From NCBI GenBank assembly GCA_023391895.1, contig JAEWAC010000312.1, positions 1 to 7,287 on the forward strand: a stretch of 7,287 bases of DNA, written 5' to 3'. Under the pieces are notes generated by a model. That model was not told where the DNA came from. It did not search any database and saw only the letters and a program-made list of their open reading frames with translations. The translations under genes and the position numbers were made by a program. The DNA comes from Bacteroidota bacterium. Lineage in GTDB: Bacteria > Bacteroidota > Bacteroidia > Chitinophagales > Chitinophagaceae. This document shows, one piece after another, positions 1 through 5,228 of the stretch; position 1 is the first letter of the stretch; each line of letters starts with the position of its first letter.

Positions 1-41
1 CCCACCTGTCATGCCGAAACAAGTTCGGCATGACAGGTGGG
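1..41. repeat. Perfect 18-bp-arm hairpin at the left edge
   Basis: Bases 1-18 and 24-41 are exact reverse complements around a 5-base loop (ACAAG). The core TGTCATGCCGAA / TTCGGCATGACA resembles dispersed palindromes I remember from Bacteroidota spacers; that is recollection, not a search. No T tract follows the right arm, so it is not a standard + strand terminator. The left arm starts at base 1, so the true repeat may extend beyond the window. Confidence 0.85.
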
Positions 42-95
42 AGGGTTCTTTGTTCATTGGAATAGCTTTAAGAACAGAGAATGACTTTACAAACC

Positions 96-120
96 GATAT
101 GGGCTTTTTAAGAAGTTGAA
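96..120 (+). repeat. Dispersed TATGGG repeat, copy 1
   Basis: The core, TATGGGCTTTTTAAGAAG followed by TTGAA, closely matches the copies at 145, 298 and 7014 and the inverted copy at 420-443. It is preceded by CGA, as is the reverse complement of the inverted copy, so copies 1 and 5 bracket the cluster as an inverted pair. Confidence 0.65.
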
Positions 121-144
121 AGGATGATAAGTTGAATAGTTAAG

Positions 145-165
145 TATGGGTTTTTGAAGAAGTTC
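145..165 (+). repeat. Dispersed TATGGG repeat, copy 2
   Basis: TATGGGTTTTTGAAGAAG followed by TTC. It is on the same strand as copy 1, about 49 bases downstream. The bases after it (CTGTCAACTGTCA) have a reverse-complement partner after copy 3. Confidence 0.65.
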
Positions 166-204
166 CCTGCTGTCAACTGTCATCCGTCAACTATAGCTGA
201 AAAA

Positions 205-222
205 CATTCAAAAGCTCATAGG
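205..222 (-). repeat. Degenerate inverted copy of the TATGGG repeat
   Basis: The reverse complement, CCTATGAGCTTTTGAATG, matches the start of the other copies with a few differences and lacks the AGAAGTTGAA end. It may be a decayed copy or a chance match in AT-rich DNA. Confidence 0.3.
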
Positions 223-257
223 TCAATTCCAATGCTAAATTGTAATCCATTGCCAGG

Positions 258-278
258 CCTCCCGCTCCACCGGGGAGG
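258..278. repeat. GC-rich inverted repeat CCTCCC / GGGAGG
   Basis: CCTCCC (258-263) is the reverse complement of GGGAGG (273-278), and a second GGGAGG at 286-291 could compete for the same arm. The surroundings are far more GC-rich than the rest of the spacer, which fits a small dispersed palindromic element. There is no T tract and no flanking gene to terminate. Confidence 0.45.
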
Positions 279-297
279 GATCAGAGGGAGGAACCAA

Positions 298-320
298 CAT
301 GGGGTTTTGAAGAAGTTGAA
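298..320 (+). repeat. Dispersed TATGGG repeat, copy 3
   Basis: CATGGGGTTTTGAAGAAG followed by TTGAA, one base shorter in the T run than copy 2. It is followed by TTGTTGACAGTTGAC, whose core is the inverse of the tail after copy 2, so the conserved unit may extend past the motif itself. Confidence 0.65.
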
Positions 321-370
321 TTGTTGACAGTTGACCGCCAGAAAGGTTTAGCAGATCGGATAACAAGCTG

Positions 371-386
371 TATGGGTTTTTAAAAG
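371..386 (+). repeat. Dispersed TATGGG repeat, copy 4 (partial)
   Basis: TATGGGTTTTTAAAAG matches the left part of the repeat and then diverges. It faces the inverted copy at 420-443; TATGGG (371-376) is complementary to CCCATA (437-442), so the pair could form an imperfect hairpin. Confidence 0.5.
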
Positions 387-419
387 CTTTTCTGACGATC
401 AACTACCAACGTTCAGCTA

Positions 420-443
420 TTCAACTTCTTCTAAACCCCATAT
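420..443 (-). repeat. Dispersed TATGGG repeat, copy 5 (inverted)
   Basis: The reverse complement reads ATATGGGGTTTAGAAG then AAGTTGAA, a full-length copy in the opposite orientation to copies 1-4. It lies about 80 bases before the GH9 start codon. Confidence 0.65.
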
Positions 444-523
444 CGACCTTTTTCAACAATGCACAAAACACACCATCGCTTCAATGGTTCTTCATATGAA
501 ACAAATTGCCGTAATTTACGGGC

Positions 524-2320
524 ATGAAAACGTTTGCAGCCCTTGCCTTACTAACACTTCTTATTAGTACTTCTTTTACAAATAACAACGAACAAGCCTG
601 GATCCGTATCAATCAATTAGGCTATACTCCCGCCGGCAAAAAAGTGGCCGTTTGGGGTAGCAAAGAAAACCAACAATTAACCAGTTTTCAGTTGGTGGAT
701 TCGGCAACTGGCAAAGTTGTTTTCACCGGTAAGGCAGGCAAAGCCTTTGGTGCCTATGGTCCTTTTACACAAACCTACCGGCTTAATTTTTCGGGCTATA
801 ACAAACCGGGAACTTACTATCTGAAAACCGGCAACATCAAATCGCCCCACTTTAAAATTGGTGCGGATGTATACAAAGGCACGGCCGATTTTGCGCTGCG
901 GTATATGCGCCAGCAACGCTGCGGCTTCAACCCATTTTTAAAAGACAGCTGCCATACGTTTGATGGTTATACATTGTATGGTCCCATGCCGGACAGCACC
1001 CGCATTGATGCCACCGGCGGCTGGCATGATGCCTCCGACTACCTGCAGTATGTAACCACATCGGCCAATGCTACCTACCACCTGCTGATGGCGTATAGGG
1101 ATTTTAAAAACGTATTTACCGACCAGCACCAGGCCAATGGTCTGGAAGGCAGCAACAGCACCGCCGATGTGCTGGACGAAGCCAAGTGGGGACTGGACTG
1201 GCTGCAGAAAATGCATCCCAACAAAGACCATATGTACAACCAGATTGCCGACGACCGCGATCATATGGGCATGCGCATTCCCAAGCAGGATACGTTTTAT
1301 GGCCGGGGCTTTGAGCGGCCGGTTTACTTTGTTACCGGCGAGCCGCAGCAGCGCGGCAAGTTTATGAACAACACGCGGGGCACATCTTCCACCGCCGGTA
1401 AGTTTACCAGCGCTTTTGCCCTGGGTGCACAACTATATCAAAACATTGACCCGGCCTATAGCAACCAATTGTTTCAAAAGTCTATATCCGCTTTTGACTA
1501 TGCGCATAAAAAACTAGGCGTTACCCAAACCGCTTCGGTCAAATCACCTTACATCTATGCCGAAGACAACTGGGTGGATGACATGGAACTGGCAGCGGCA
1601 GCATTGAGCCGGTACCAGGACAGCAAAGCCAGCGATTACAAAAAAGTGGCGTTAGAATATGCACAACAGGAAAAGCTGACGCCCTGGCTGGGTTCTGATA
1701 CGGCCCACCATTACCAGTGGTATCCTTTCATTAACGTAGGGCATTACGAGCTGGCCAAACAACTGAAAGGTGCCCAACGCGATACCGTTGTGGGTTATTA
1801 CAGACAAGGCATCCAGGCCGTATGGAACAAAGCCAAACAAAACGCTTTTTACCGCGGCGTGCCGTTCATCTGGTGCAGCAACAACCTGACGACCGCATTT
1901 GCTACACAATGCTACTGGTACAAACAACTCACCGGCGACACCCAGTTTGAAGAACTGGAACAGGCCAACCTGGACTGGTTGTTTGGCTGCAATCCCTGGG
2001 GCACTTCCATGGTGTATGGCTTGCCGGCCTGGGGCGACACGCCGGTAGACCCGCATTCGGCTTTTACGCATTTAAAAAAATATCCCATTGATGGCGGTTT
2101 GGTAGACGGACCGGTATATGGCAATATCTATAAAAACCTCATAGGTATTACGCTCTACCAGCCCGATGAATATGCACAATTTCAAAGCGACCTGGTGGTG
2201 TATCATGATGACTACGGCGACTACAGCACCAACGAGCCCACCATGGATGGTACCGCCTCGCTGATTTACCTGTTGGCCGCCAAAGAAGCGGAAGCCAAAG
2301 GTGGCGTAAAAAAAAAGTAG
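524..2320 (+). CDS. Secreted glycoside hydrolase family 9 (endoglucanase-type), N-terminal part of a split GH9-NodB protein
   Basis: This 598-residue protein should cleave beta-1,4-glucan or related glycans outside the cytoplasm. Residues 1-20 form a hydrophobic signal peptide without a lipobox. Residues about 25-112 resemble the Ig-like N-terminal domain of GH9 cellulases (start IRINQLGY, end FKIG), and the (alpha/alpha)6 catalytic domain follows. GGWHDASDY (165-173) carries the two catalytic-site aspartates D169 and D172. CNPWGTSMVYG (489-499) and DPHSAF (509-514) match the C-terminal substrate-binding region. E571 in STNEPTMDG is the expected general acid, so the GH9 domain itself is complete. 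The ATG at 524 is chosen because the signal peptide follows at once; there is no Shine-Dalgarno sequence, which is normal in this phylum. The frame ends in GTA AAA AAA AAG TAG, and a NodB-like region continues in the -1 frame. Family assignment is firm; the exact substrate is not known. Confidence 0.93.
   Translation: MKTFAALALLTLLISTSFTNNNEQAWIRINQLGYTPAGKKVAVWGSKENQQLTSFQLVDSATGKVVFTGKAGKAFGAYGPFTQTYRLNFSGYNKPGTYYLKTGNIKSPHFKIGADVYKGTADFALRYMRQQRCGFNPFLKDSCHTFDGYTLYGPMPDSTRIDATGGWHDASDYLQYVTTSANATYHLLMAYRDFKNVFTDQHQANGLEGSNSTADVLDEAKWGLDWLQKMHPNKDHMYNQIADDRDHMGMRIPKQDTFYGRGFERPVYFVTGEPQQRGKFMNNTRGTSSTAGKFTSAFALGAQLYQNIDPAYSNQLFQKSISAFDYAHKKLGVTQTASVKSPYIYAEDNWVDDMELAAAALSRYQDSKASDYKKVALEYAQQEKLTPWLGSDTAHHYQWYPFINVGHYELAKQLKGAQRDTVVGYYRQGIQAVWNKAKQNAFYRGVPFIWCSNNLTTAFATQCYWYKQLTGDTQFEELEQANLDWLFGCNPWGTSMVYGLPAWGDTPVDPHSAFTHLKKYPIDGGLVDGPVYGNIYKNLIGITLYQPDEYAQFQSDLVVYHDDYGDYSTNEPTMDGTASLIYLLAAKEAEAKGGVKKK
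2308..2317 (+). other. A9 run with dnaX-type slippery heptamer at the GH9 stop
   Basis: Nine A residues (2308-2316) are followed by G and the in-frame TAG stop. In the GH9 frame the codons are GTA AAA AAA AAG TAG, so 2311-2317 is A AAA AAG, the same heptamer used for -1 frameshifting in E. coli dnaX. A -1 slip, or one extra A in the transcript, joins GH9 to the NodB-like frame. The purine-rich word AAAGGTGG (2297-2304) lies about 6 bases upstream and could act as a weak internal Shine-Dalgarno stimulator. A small AT stem (ATAAG 2321-2325 with CTTAT 2333-2337) lies just downstream but is weak. A plain one-base mutation or a sequencing error would look the same. Confidence 0.6.
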
Positions 2321-3042
2321 ATAAGAATTACACTTATGTAAAAGGGGCCATCACCCGCGGCGATTCCACGCAGAAAAAAATAGCACTGGTTTTTACCGGC
2401 GACGAATTTGCGGATGGTGGCGCTTTTATCATCAAAACATTGAAGGAAAACAACATCAAGGCTTCCTTCTTTTTTACCGGGCGCTTTTACCGCAACAAAT
2501 CTTTTCAAAACACTATACGGGCCTTGCGGCGAGACGGCCATTATTTAGGCGCCCATAGTGACGAGCACCTGCTGTACTGCGACTGGAGCAATCGCGATAG
2601 TTTGCTGGTAACAAAGCAACAGTTTACGCAAGATCTGCGGAACAACTATGGGGAATTAAAGAAGTTGGGCATCGGCAAAAAAGACGCTTCTTACTTTCTG
2701 CCACCCTACGAGTGGTACAACGATACCATTGCCGCCTGGACAAAAAAAGCAGGTCTGCAACTGGTCAACTTCAGTCCCGGCACGCTGAGCCATGCCGACT
2801 ACACTACACCTGATGCAAAAAATTACCGAGACTCCAAAACCATTCTGCAATCCATCCTCAACTATGAGCAGCGCAGCGCCAGCGGGTTGAACGGTTTTAT
2901 ACTGCTGTCCCACATTGGTACCGACAGCAAAAGAACCGACAAGTTTTACCACCTGCTGCCGCAATTGATAACGTATGCAAAACAAAAAGGATACGAGCTG
3001 GTGCGGATCGATGACCTGTTGATAAACAATGGCGAATATTAA
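2317..3042 (+). CDS. NodB/CE4-like polysaccharide deacetylase region, -1 frame continuation of the GH9 gene
   Basis: The frame is open across the A9 run and adds 241 residues, giving 839 in total when joined to GH9. It looks like a NodB-fold deacetylase: a first strand KKIALVFTGDEFADGG (about 2377-2424), then KASFFFTGRF, the metal-ligand-like HSDEH in GAHSDEHLLYCDW, LPPYEWYN, and a closing strand ILLSHIG with the last histidine. Motif 1 reads FTGDEFADGG where classical CE4 enzymes have TFDDG, so the metal site is non-standard. The first ATG in this frame (2440) would remove the first strand and motif 1, so separate translation from it should give a broken domain. I recall Bacteroidota proteins in which GH9 and this region are fused, which supports a single ancestral gene. 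Whether the product is made depends on slippage at 2308-2317; otherwise this is a pseudogene fragment. Confidence 0.7.
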   Translation, partial: VDKNYTYVKGAITRGDSTQKKIALVFTGDEFADGGAFIIKTLKENNIKASFFFTGRFYRNKSFQNTIRALRRDGHYLGAHSDEHLLYCDWSNRDSLLVTKQQFTQDLRNNYGELKKLGIGKKDASYFLPPYEWYNDTIAAWTKKAGLQLVNFSPGTLSHADYTTPDAKNYRDSKTILQSILNYEQRSASGLNGFILLSHIGTDSKRTDKFYHLLPQLITYAKQKGYELVRIDDLLINNGEY

Positions 3043-3086
3043 CGCTTCTACCCGCTGCAATGGGGCACTTATTGTTTTTGTAACCG

Positions 3087-3094
3087 TATTTTTG
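3087..3094 (+). promoter_or_regulatory. Bacteroidota -7 element TATTTTTG
   Basis: TATTTTTG fits the Bacteroidota -7 consensus TAnnTTTG exactly and lies 21 bases before the ATG at 3116, which would leave a short leader. I see no clear -33 TTTG at the expected distance, so the promoter call rests on the -7 box alone. Its position inside the longer possible reading frame from 3029 argues against that upstream start. Confidence 0.45.
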
Positions 3095-3115
3095 CACTGC
3101 AAACGTGATTCGCTT

Positions 3116-3790
3116 ATGAAATTCGAGAAGATCCATAATAAAGGCCAGGCACGACTGTTTAAGAATCCTTACCTGGAAATGCTGACCAAAGCCAACCCGC
3201 TGGTGATCTGGGGCATGTACCTGCCGTTCATTATTGGCTTGCCTATTTATGCAGCCAAGGCGCAGGGCTTTACGGGAGGCATGTCGCTGTTGCTGTTTTT
3301 GGCGGGCATGTTCTTCTGGACGTTTTTCGAATACCTGGCGCATCGCTATGCTTTTCACTGGATAGCCGAAAGCGAAAGAGCGCAAAAGTTTGTATACATC
3401 ATGCACGGCAACCACCACCATTACCCGCGTGACCGCGAGCGCCTGTTTATGCCGCCGGTGCCCAGCATTATTTTGGCCGCTTCCATTTTTGGTCTTATGT
3501 ATTTGCTGATGGGTCGTTATAGCTTTCCTTTTTTCCCGGGTTTTATGCTGGGTTATTTGCTGTATGCCTCCATGCACTACGCCATTCATGCCTGGAACCC
3601 GCCTTTTAAATGGATGAAACCGCTGTGGCGCAACCACCACCTGCATCATTACAAAGACGAGCACAAAGGTTTTGGCGTGAGTTCCACCCTTTGGGATCAT
3701 GTATTTGGTACCATGTTCGACCTGAAAAAGGAAAAAGAAGACAAGGAGAAAGTGCAGGGGTTGATGTTTGATAAAAAGAAAGTCTCTTAA
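3116..3790 (+). CDS. Fatty acid hydroxylase (sterol desaturase) superfamily membrane protein
   Basis: This 224-residue integral membrane enzyme should be a di-iron oxygenase that hydroxylates a lipid acyl chain in the inner membrane. Histidine clusters of the superfamily are all visible: H76-x4-H81 (HRYAFH), HGNHH (97-101), H154/H158 (HYAIH), and HHLHH (174-178), with H183 and WDH (193-195) after them. Hydrophobic segments lie at about 28-48, 54-72, 115-133 and 137-153. The layout, with its closing HHLHHYKDEHKGFGVSSTLWDHVFGT, resembles FA2H/Scs7-type lipid 2-hydroxylases. Hydroxy fatty acids are common in sphingolipids and other lipids of this phylum, so a ceramide or lipid A-type substrate is plausible but inferred. 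The tail after 202 is rich in Lys and Glu and probably cytoplasmic. The ATG at 3116 is preferred over 3029 because the extra 29 residues are not family-like and overlap a promoter box. Confidence 0.85.
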   Translation: MKFEKIHNKGQARLFKNPYLEMLTKANPLVIWGMYLPFIIGLPIYAAKAQGFTGGMSLLLFLAGMFFWTFFEYLAHRYAFHWIAESERAQKFVYIMHGNHHHYPRDRERLFMPPVPSIILAASIFGLMYLLMGRYSFPFFPGFMLGYLLYASMHYAIHAWNPPFKWMKPLWRNHHLHHYKDEHKGFGVSSTLWDHVFGTMFDLKKEKEDKEKVQGLMFDKKKVS

Positions 3791-3819
3791 GATGTCTGAT
3801 TTTTGGATGTCGGATGTCG
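3791..3819 (+). repeat. Short GGATGTC tandem repeat upstream of trmB
   Basis: Two exact 7-base units GGATGTC (3805-3811 and 3812-3818) follow a related GATGTCTGAT (3791-3800) directly after the hydroxylase stop. Arrays of this word are, from memory, frequent in spacers of this group. The rest of the spacer to 3860 is T-rich and holds TCATTTTG (3835-3842), a one-mismatch match to the -7 consensus TAnnTTTG that could serve trmB. Confidence 0.5.
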
Positions 3820-3860
3820 TATTTAGTATTTTTTTCATTTTGCATTTTTAATTGATTGAC

Positions 3861-4571
3861 ATGGGTCAGAAAAAGCTGGTTCGATTTGCGGAGTTGGAAA
3901 CGTTCAGTAATGTATTGCAGTACCCCAAAGACATAAAAGGTGGCTGGAACCAGTTCTTTAAAAACCCATATCCCATCACCCTGGAGCTAGCCTGCGGCAA
4001 AGGCGAGTACGCTGTTGAATTGGCGCAGTTGTACCCCGGCCGGAACTTTATTGGTGTAGACCAAAAAGGCAACCGCATTTGGGTGGGCGCTAAAAAAGCC
4101 TTGCAGCAAAACCTGACCAACGTGGCTTTTCTGCGCATACAGATTGATGGCATCAATAACTTTTTTGCGCCGGGTGAAGTGAATGAAATCTGGATTACGT
4201 TTCCCGACCCGCAGCTGCGCCTTTCCAAGGACAAAAAACGGCTGACGCACCCCAAGTTTTTGCGCATGTACCAGCAGTTGCTTCAGCCGGGCGGCCGTAT
4301 TCATTTAAAAACAGACAGTCCTAACCTGTACCAGTTTACCCTGCGGGTGATACAGATGTATGGCTGCACCCTGCTGGAAGCCAGCGACAACATTTATGCA
4401 CAGGAAGTGGTAAAGCCGGAGCTGCAGATCAAAACGCATTACGAAAGCCTGGACATTGCCCAAAGCAACCGCATTCATTATATTTGTTTCAGCCTGCCCC
4501 CAACCATTCCCGGCAAAGAATTGGATGCAGTCTTACACGAGGAGTTGAAAAATGAAGCAGCCGTTAGTTGA
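3861..4571 (+). CDS. trmB: tRNA (guanine-N7-)-methyltransferase, TrmB
   Basis: This 236-residue cytoplasmic enzyme transfers a methyl group from S-adenosylmethionine to N7 of G46 in the tRNA variable loop. LELACGKGEY (41-50) is the SAM-binding motif I, and GVDQKGNRIW (65-74) carries the acidic residue that contacts the ribose. WITFPDPQLR (111-120) is the family hallmark, equivalent to FPDPWPKxRH; KDKKRL follows it. LKTDS (149-153) is the conserved C-terminal TD motif. Length is normal. The ATG at 3861 is preferred; a TTG three codons upstream (3852) could extend it slightly but adds nothing conserved. The gene overlaps the next one by 20 bases. The codons for QFFKNPYP (about 3951-3974) contain a 17-base stretch identical, in reverse complement, to the dispersed repeat at 7014-7030. 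Confidence 0.93.
   Translation: MGQKKLVRFAELETFSNVLQYPKDIKGGWNQFFKNPYPITLELACGKGEYAVELAQLYPGRNFIGVDQKGNRIWVGAKKALQQNLTNVAFLRIQIDGINNFFAPGEVNEIWITFPDPQLRLSKDKKRLTHPKFLRMYQQLLQPGGRIHLKTDSPNLYQFTLRVIQMYGCTLLEASDNIYAQEVVKPELQIKTHYESLDIAQSNRIHYICFSLPPTIPGKELDAVLHEELKNEAAVS
4539..4544 (+). promoter_or_regulatory. Strong Shine-Dalgarno GAGGAG inside trmB
   Basis: GAGGAG lies 7 bases before the ATG at 4552, inside the 3' end of trmB. Shine-Dalgarno sites are scarce elsewhere in this window, so this one supports the small overlapping gene as really translated. Confidence 0.6.
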
Positions 4572-4761
4572 GGGAAAGCATTACTACTGGAAGGGCGGCC
4601 TGGTAGTGTTTACTGAACAATACCATTTGGAAAGGGGCTACTGCTGCGGTATGGGTTGTAAACATTGTCCGTACGATTATGAAGCCGTACCCGAACCCAA
4701 ACGCACCGATCTTTTAGAAAGACGGCAAAACAACCCCTCCAACGAAACCAACGACCTGTAA
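4552..4761 (+). CDS. Small Cys-rich DUF5522 domain protein
   Basis: This 69-residue protein has no known function. It matches the DUF5522 pattern as I know it: HYYWKGGLVVFTEQYHLERGYCCGMGCKHCPY at residues 10-41, with C31, C32, C36 and C39 in a CC-x3-C-x2-C arrangement suited to binding a metal or an iron-sulfur cluster (inference). The remaining 28 residues are charged and probably disordered. It starts 20 bases inside trmB behind a good Shine-Dalgarno sequence, and its stop overlaps the next start as TAATG, so the three genes are probably translated together. That placement suggests a role near tRNA modification or nucleic acid repair, but context alone cannot settle it. There is no signal peptide or membrane segment, so it should be cytoplasmic. 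Confidence 0.85.
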   Translation: MKQPLVEGKHYYWKGGLVVFTEQYHLERGYCCGMGCKHCPYDYEAVPEPKRTDLLERRQNNPSNETNDL

Positions 4762-5153
4762 TGGCTTCTAAAAAAGAACCTGCTGACAAATTAAAACCGG
4801 TAGTGCCCTCCGGCCGGCGCGACGAACCTTTCTTTGAACTGGTGTACGAAGTGGTACGGCAGATACCCAAAGGGCGGGTGACTTCTTACGGTGCCATTGC
4901 GGCGGCACTGGGCACCCAAAAATCAGCCCGCATGGTAGGCTGGGCCATGAACAATGCCCATGCTATAAAACCTAAAGTACCGGCTCACCGCGTTGTGAAC
5001 CGCACCGGATTGCTCACCGGTAAAATGCACTTTGGCACCCCCACCCGCATGCAGGAACTGCTGGAGCAGGAAGGCATCAGCGTAAAAGACGACCAGGTGC
5101 AAAACTTCCACCAACTTTTCTGGGACCCAGTGCAGGAATTGGGGCTGGAGTAA
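4761..5153 (+). CDS. Alkyltransferase-like (ATL) DNA damage-recognition protein, MGMT family
   Basis: This 130-residue protein has the DNA-binding domain of O6-alkylguanine-DNA alkyltransferases: FFELVYEVVRQIPKGRVTSYGAIAAALG (24-51) with the helix-turn-helix tyrosine Y43, and SARMVGWAM (55-63) with the probable arginine finger R57. The acceptor motif, PCHRV in true transferases, reads PAHRV here (74-78), so A75 replaces the reactive cysteine. It therefore cannot repair by alkyl transfer and should be an ATL protein, a class known to bind O6-alkylguanine and hand the lesion to nucleotide excision repair. The N-terminal transferase domain of Ada/Ogt is absent, as in other ATLs. The C-terminal HQLFWDP is typical of this short family. 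The start codon overlaps the previous stop (TAATG), marking translational coupling. A loose hairpin at 5188-5204 may end the unit. Confidence 0.88.
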   Translation: MASKKEPADKLKPVVPSGRRDEPFFELVYEVVRQIPKGRVTSYGAIAAALGTQKSARMVGWAMNNAHAIKPKVPAHRVVNRTGLLTGKMHFGTPTRMQELLEQEGISVKDDQVQNFHQLFWDPVQELGLE

Positions 5154-5187
5154 GTTATCCTGTTCAACCACTTTATTTATTCAGTAC

Positions 5188-5204
5188 AAGCCGTACGGGC
5201 TTTT
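5188..5204 (+). terminator. Weak terminator-like hairpin after the trmB unit
   Basis: AAGCC (5188-5192) pairs with GGCTT (5198-5202) around GTACG, followed by only a TT extension before GAAAA. CCGTACGG inside it is an 8-base palindrome. The right half (TACGGGCTTTTGAA) also resembles the dispersed TATGGG repeat, so it may be a decayed repeat copy and not a terminator. Confidence 0.3.
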
Positions 5205-5228
5205 GAAAATATTTCAATAAATTGAAAT
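5203..5228. promoter_or_regulatory. Nested TTGAAA / TTTCAA dyads over the orphan gene start
   Basis: TTGAAA (5203-5208), TTTCAA (5212-5217) and TTGAAA (5222-5227) alternate at 9- and 10-base centre spacing. The second pair extends to a perfect palindrome ATTTCAAT-AA-ATTGAAAT (5211-5228) that overlaps the ATG at 5227. One-helical-turn spacing fits protein operator half-sites, or an mRNA hairpin hiding the start codon. The AT-rich composition makes chance possible. Confidence 0.4.

Larger units (their letters stand above)
1..523. other. Gene-free, repeat-rich spacer
   Basis: I see no credible coding sequence on either strand. The stretch holds the edge hairpin (1-41), a GC-rich hairpin (258-278), several copies of a dispersed motif near TATGGGTTTTTGAAGAAG in both orientations, and short GTTGAC/GTCAAC words, including the 11-base pair GTCAACTGTCA (172-182) and TGACAGTTGAC (325-335), which are reverse complements. 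It therefore looks like accumulated intergenic repeats. The promoter of the downstream GH9 gene should lie near its right end, but I could not identify a convincing one. Confidence 0.7.

Noticed and set aside
1..443. CRISPR-like array in the left spacer
   Set aside because: The repeats are irregularly spaced, occur in both orientations, differ in sequence, and lack uniform spacers or cas genes nearby.
938..1432. 164-residue minus-strand reading frame inside GH9
   Set aside because: It lies antisense to the GH9 catalytic domain and has no recognisable domain.
2440..3042. Independent deacetylase gene starting at ATG 2440
   Set aside because: This start removes the first strand and motif 1 of the NodB-like fold; the frame is open upstream across the A9 run, so a continuation of the GH9 gene explains it better.
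3029..3115. Upstream extension of the fatty acid hydroxylase frame
   Set aside because: The 29 extra residues are not family-like, overlap the end of the NodB-like region, and contain the TATTTTTG promoter box; the ATG at 3116 gives a normal N-terminus.
2897..3838. 313-residue minus-strand reading frame opposite the hydroxylase
   Set aside because: It runs antisense to a gene with clear histidine motifs, crosses the spacers on both sides, and its translation shows no domain. It is a shadow of the + strand gene.
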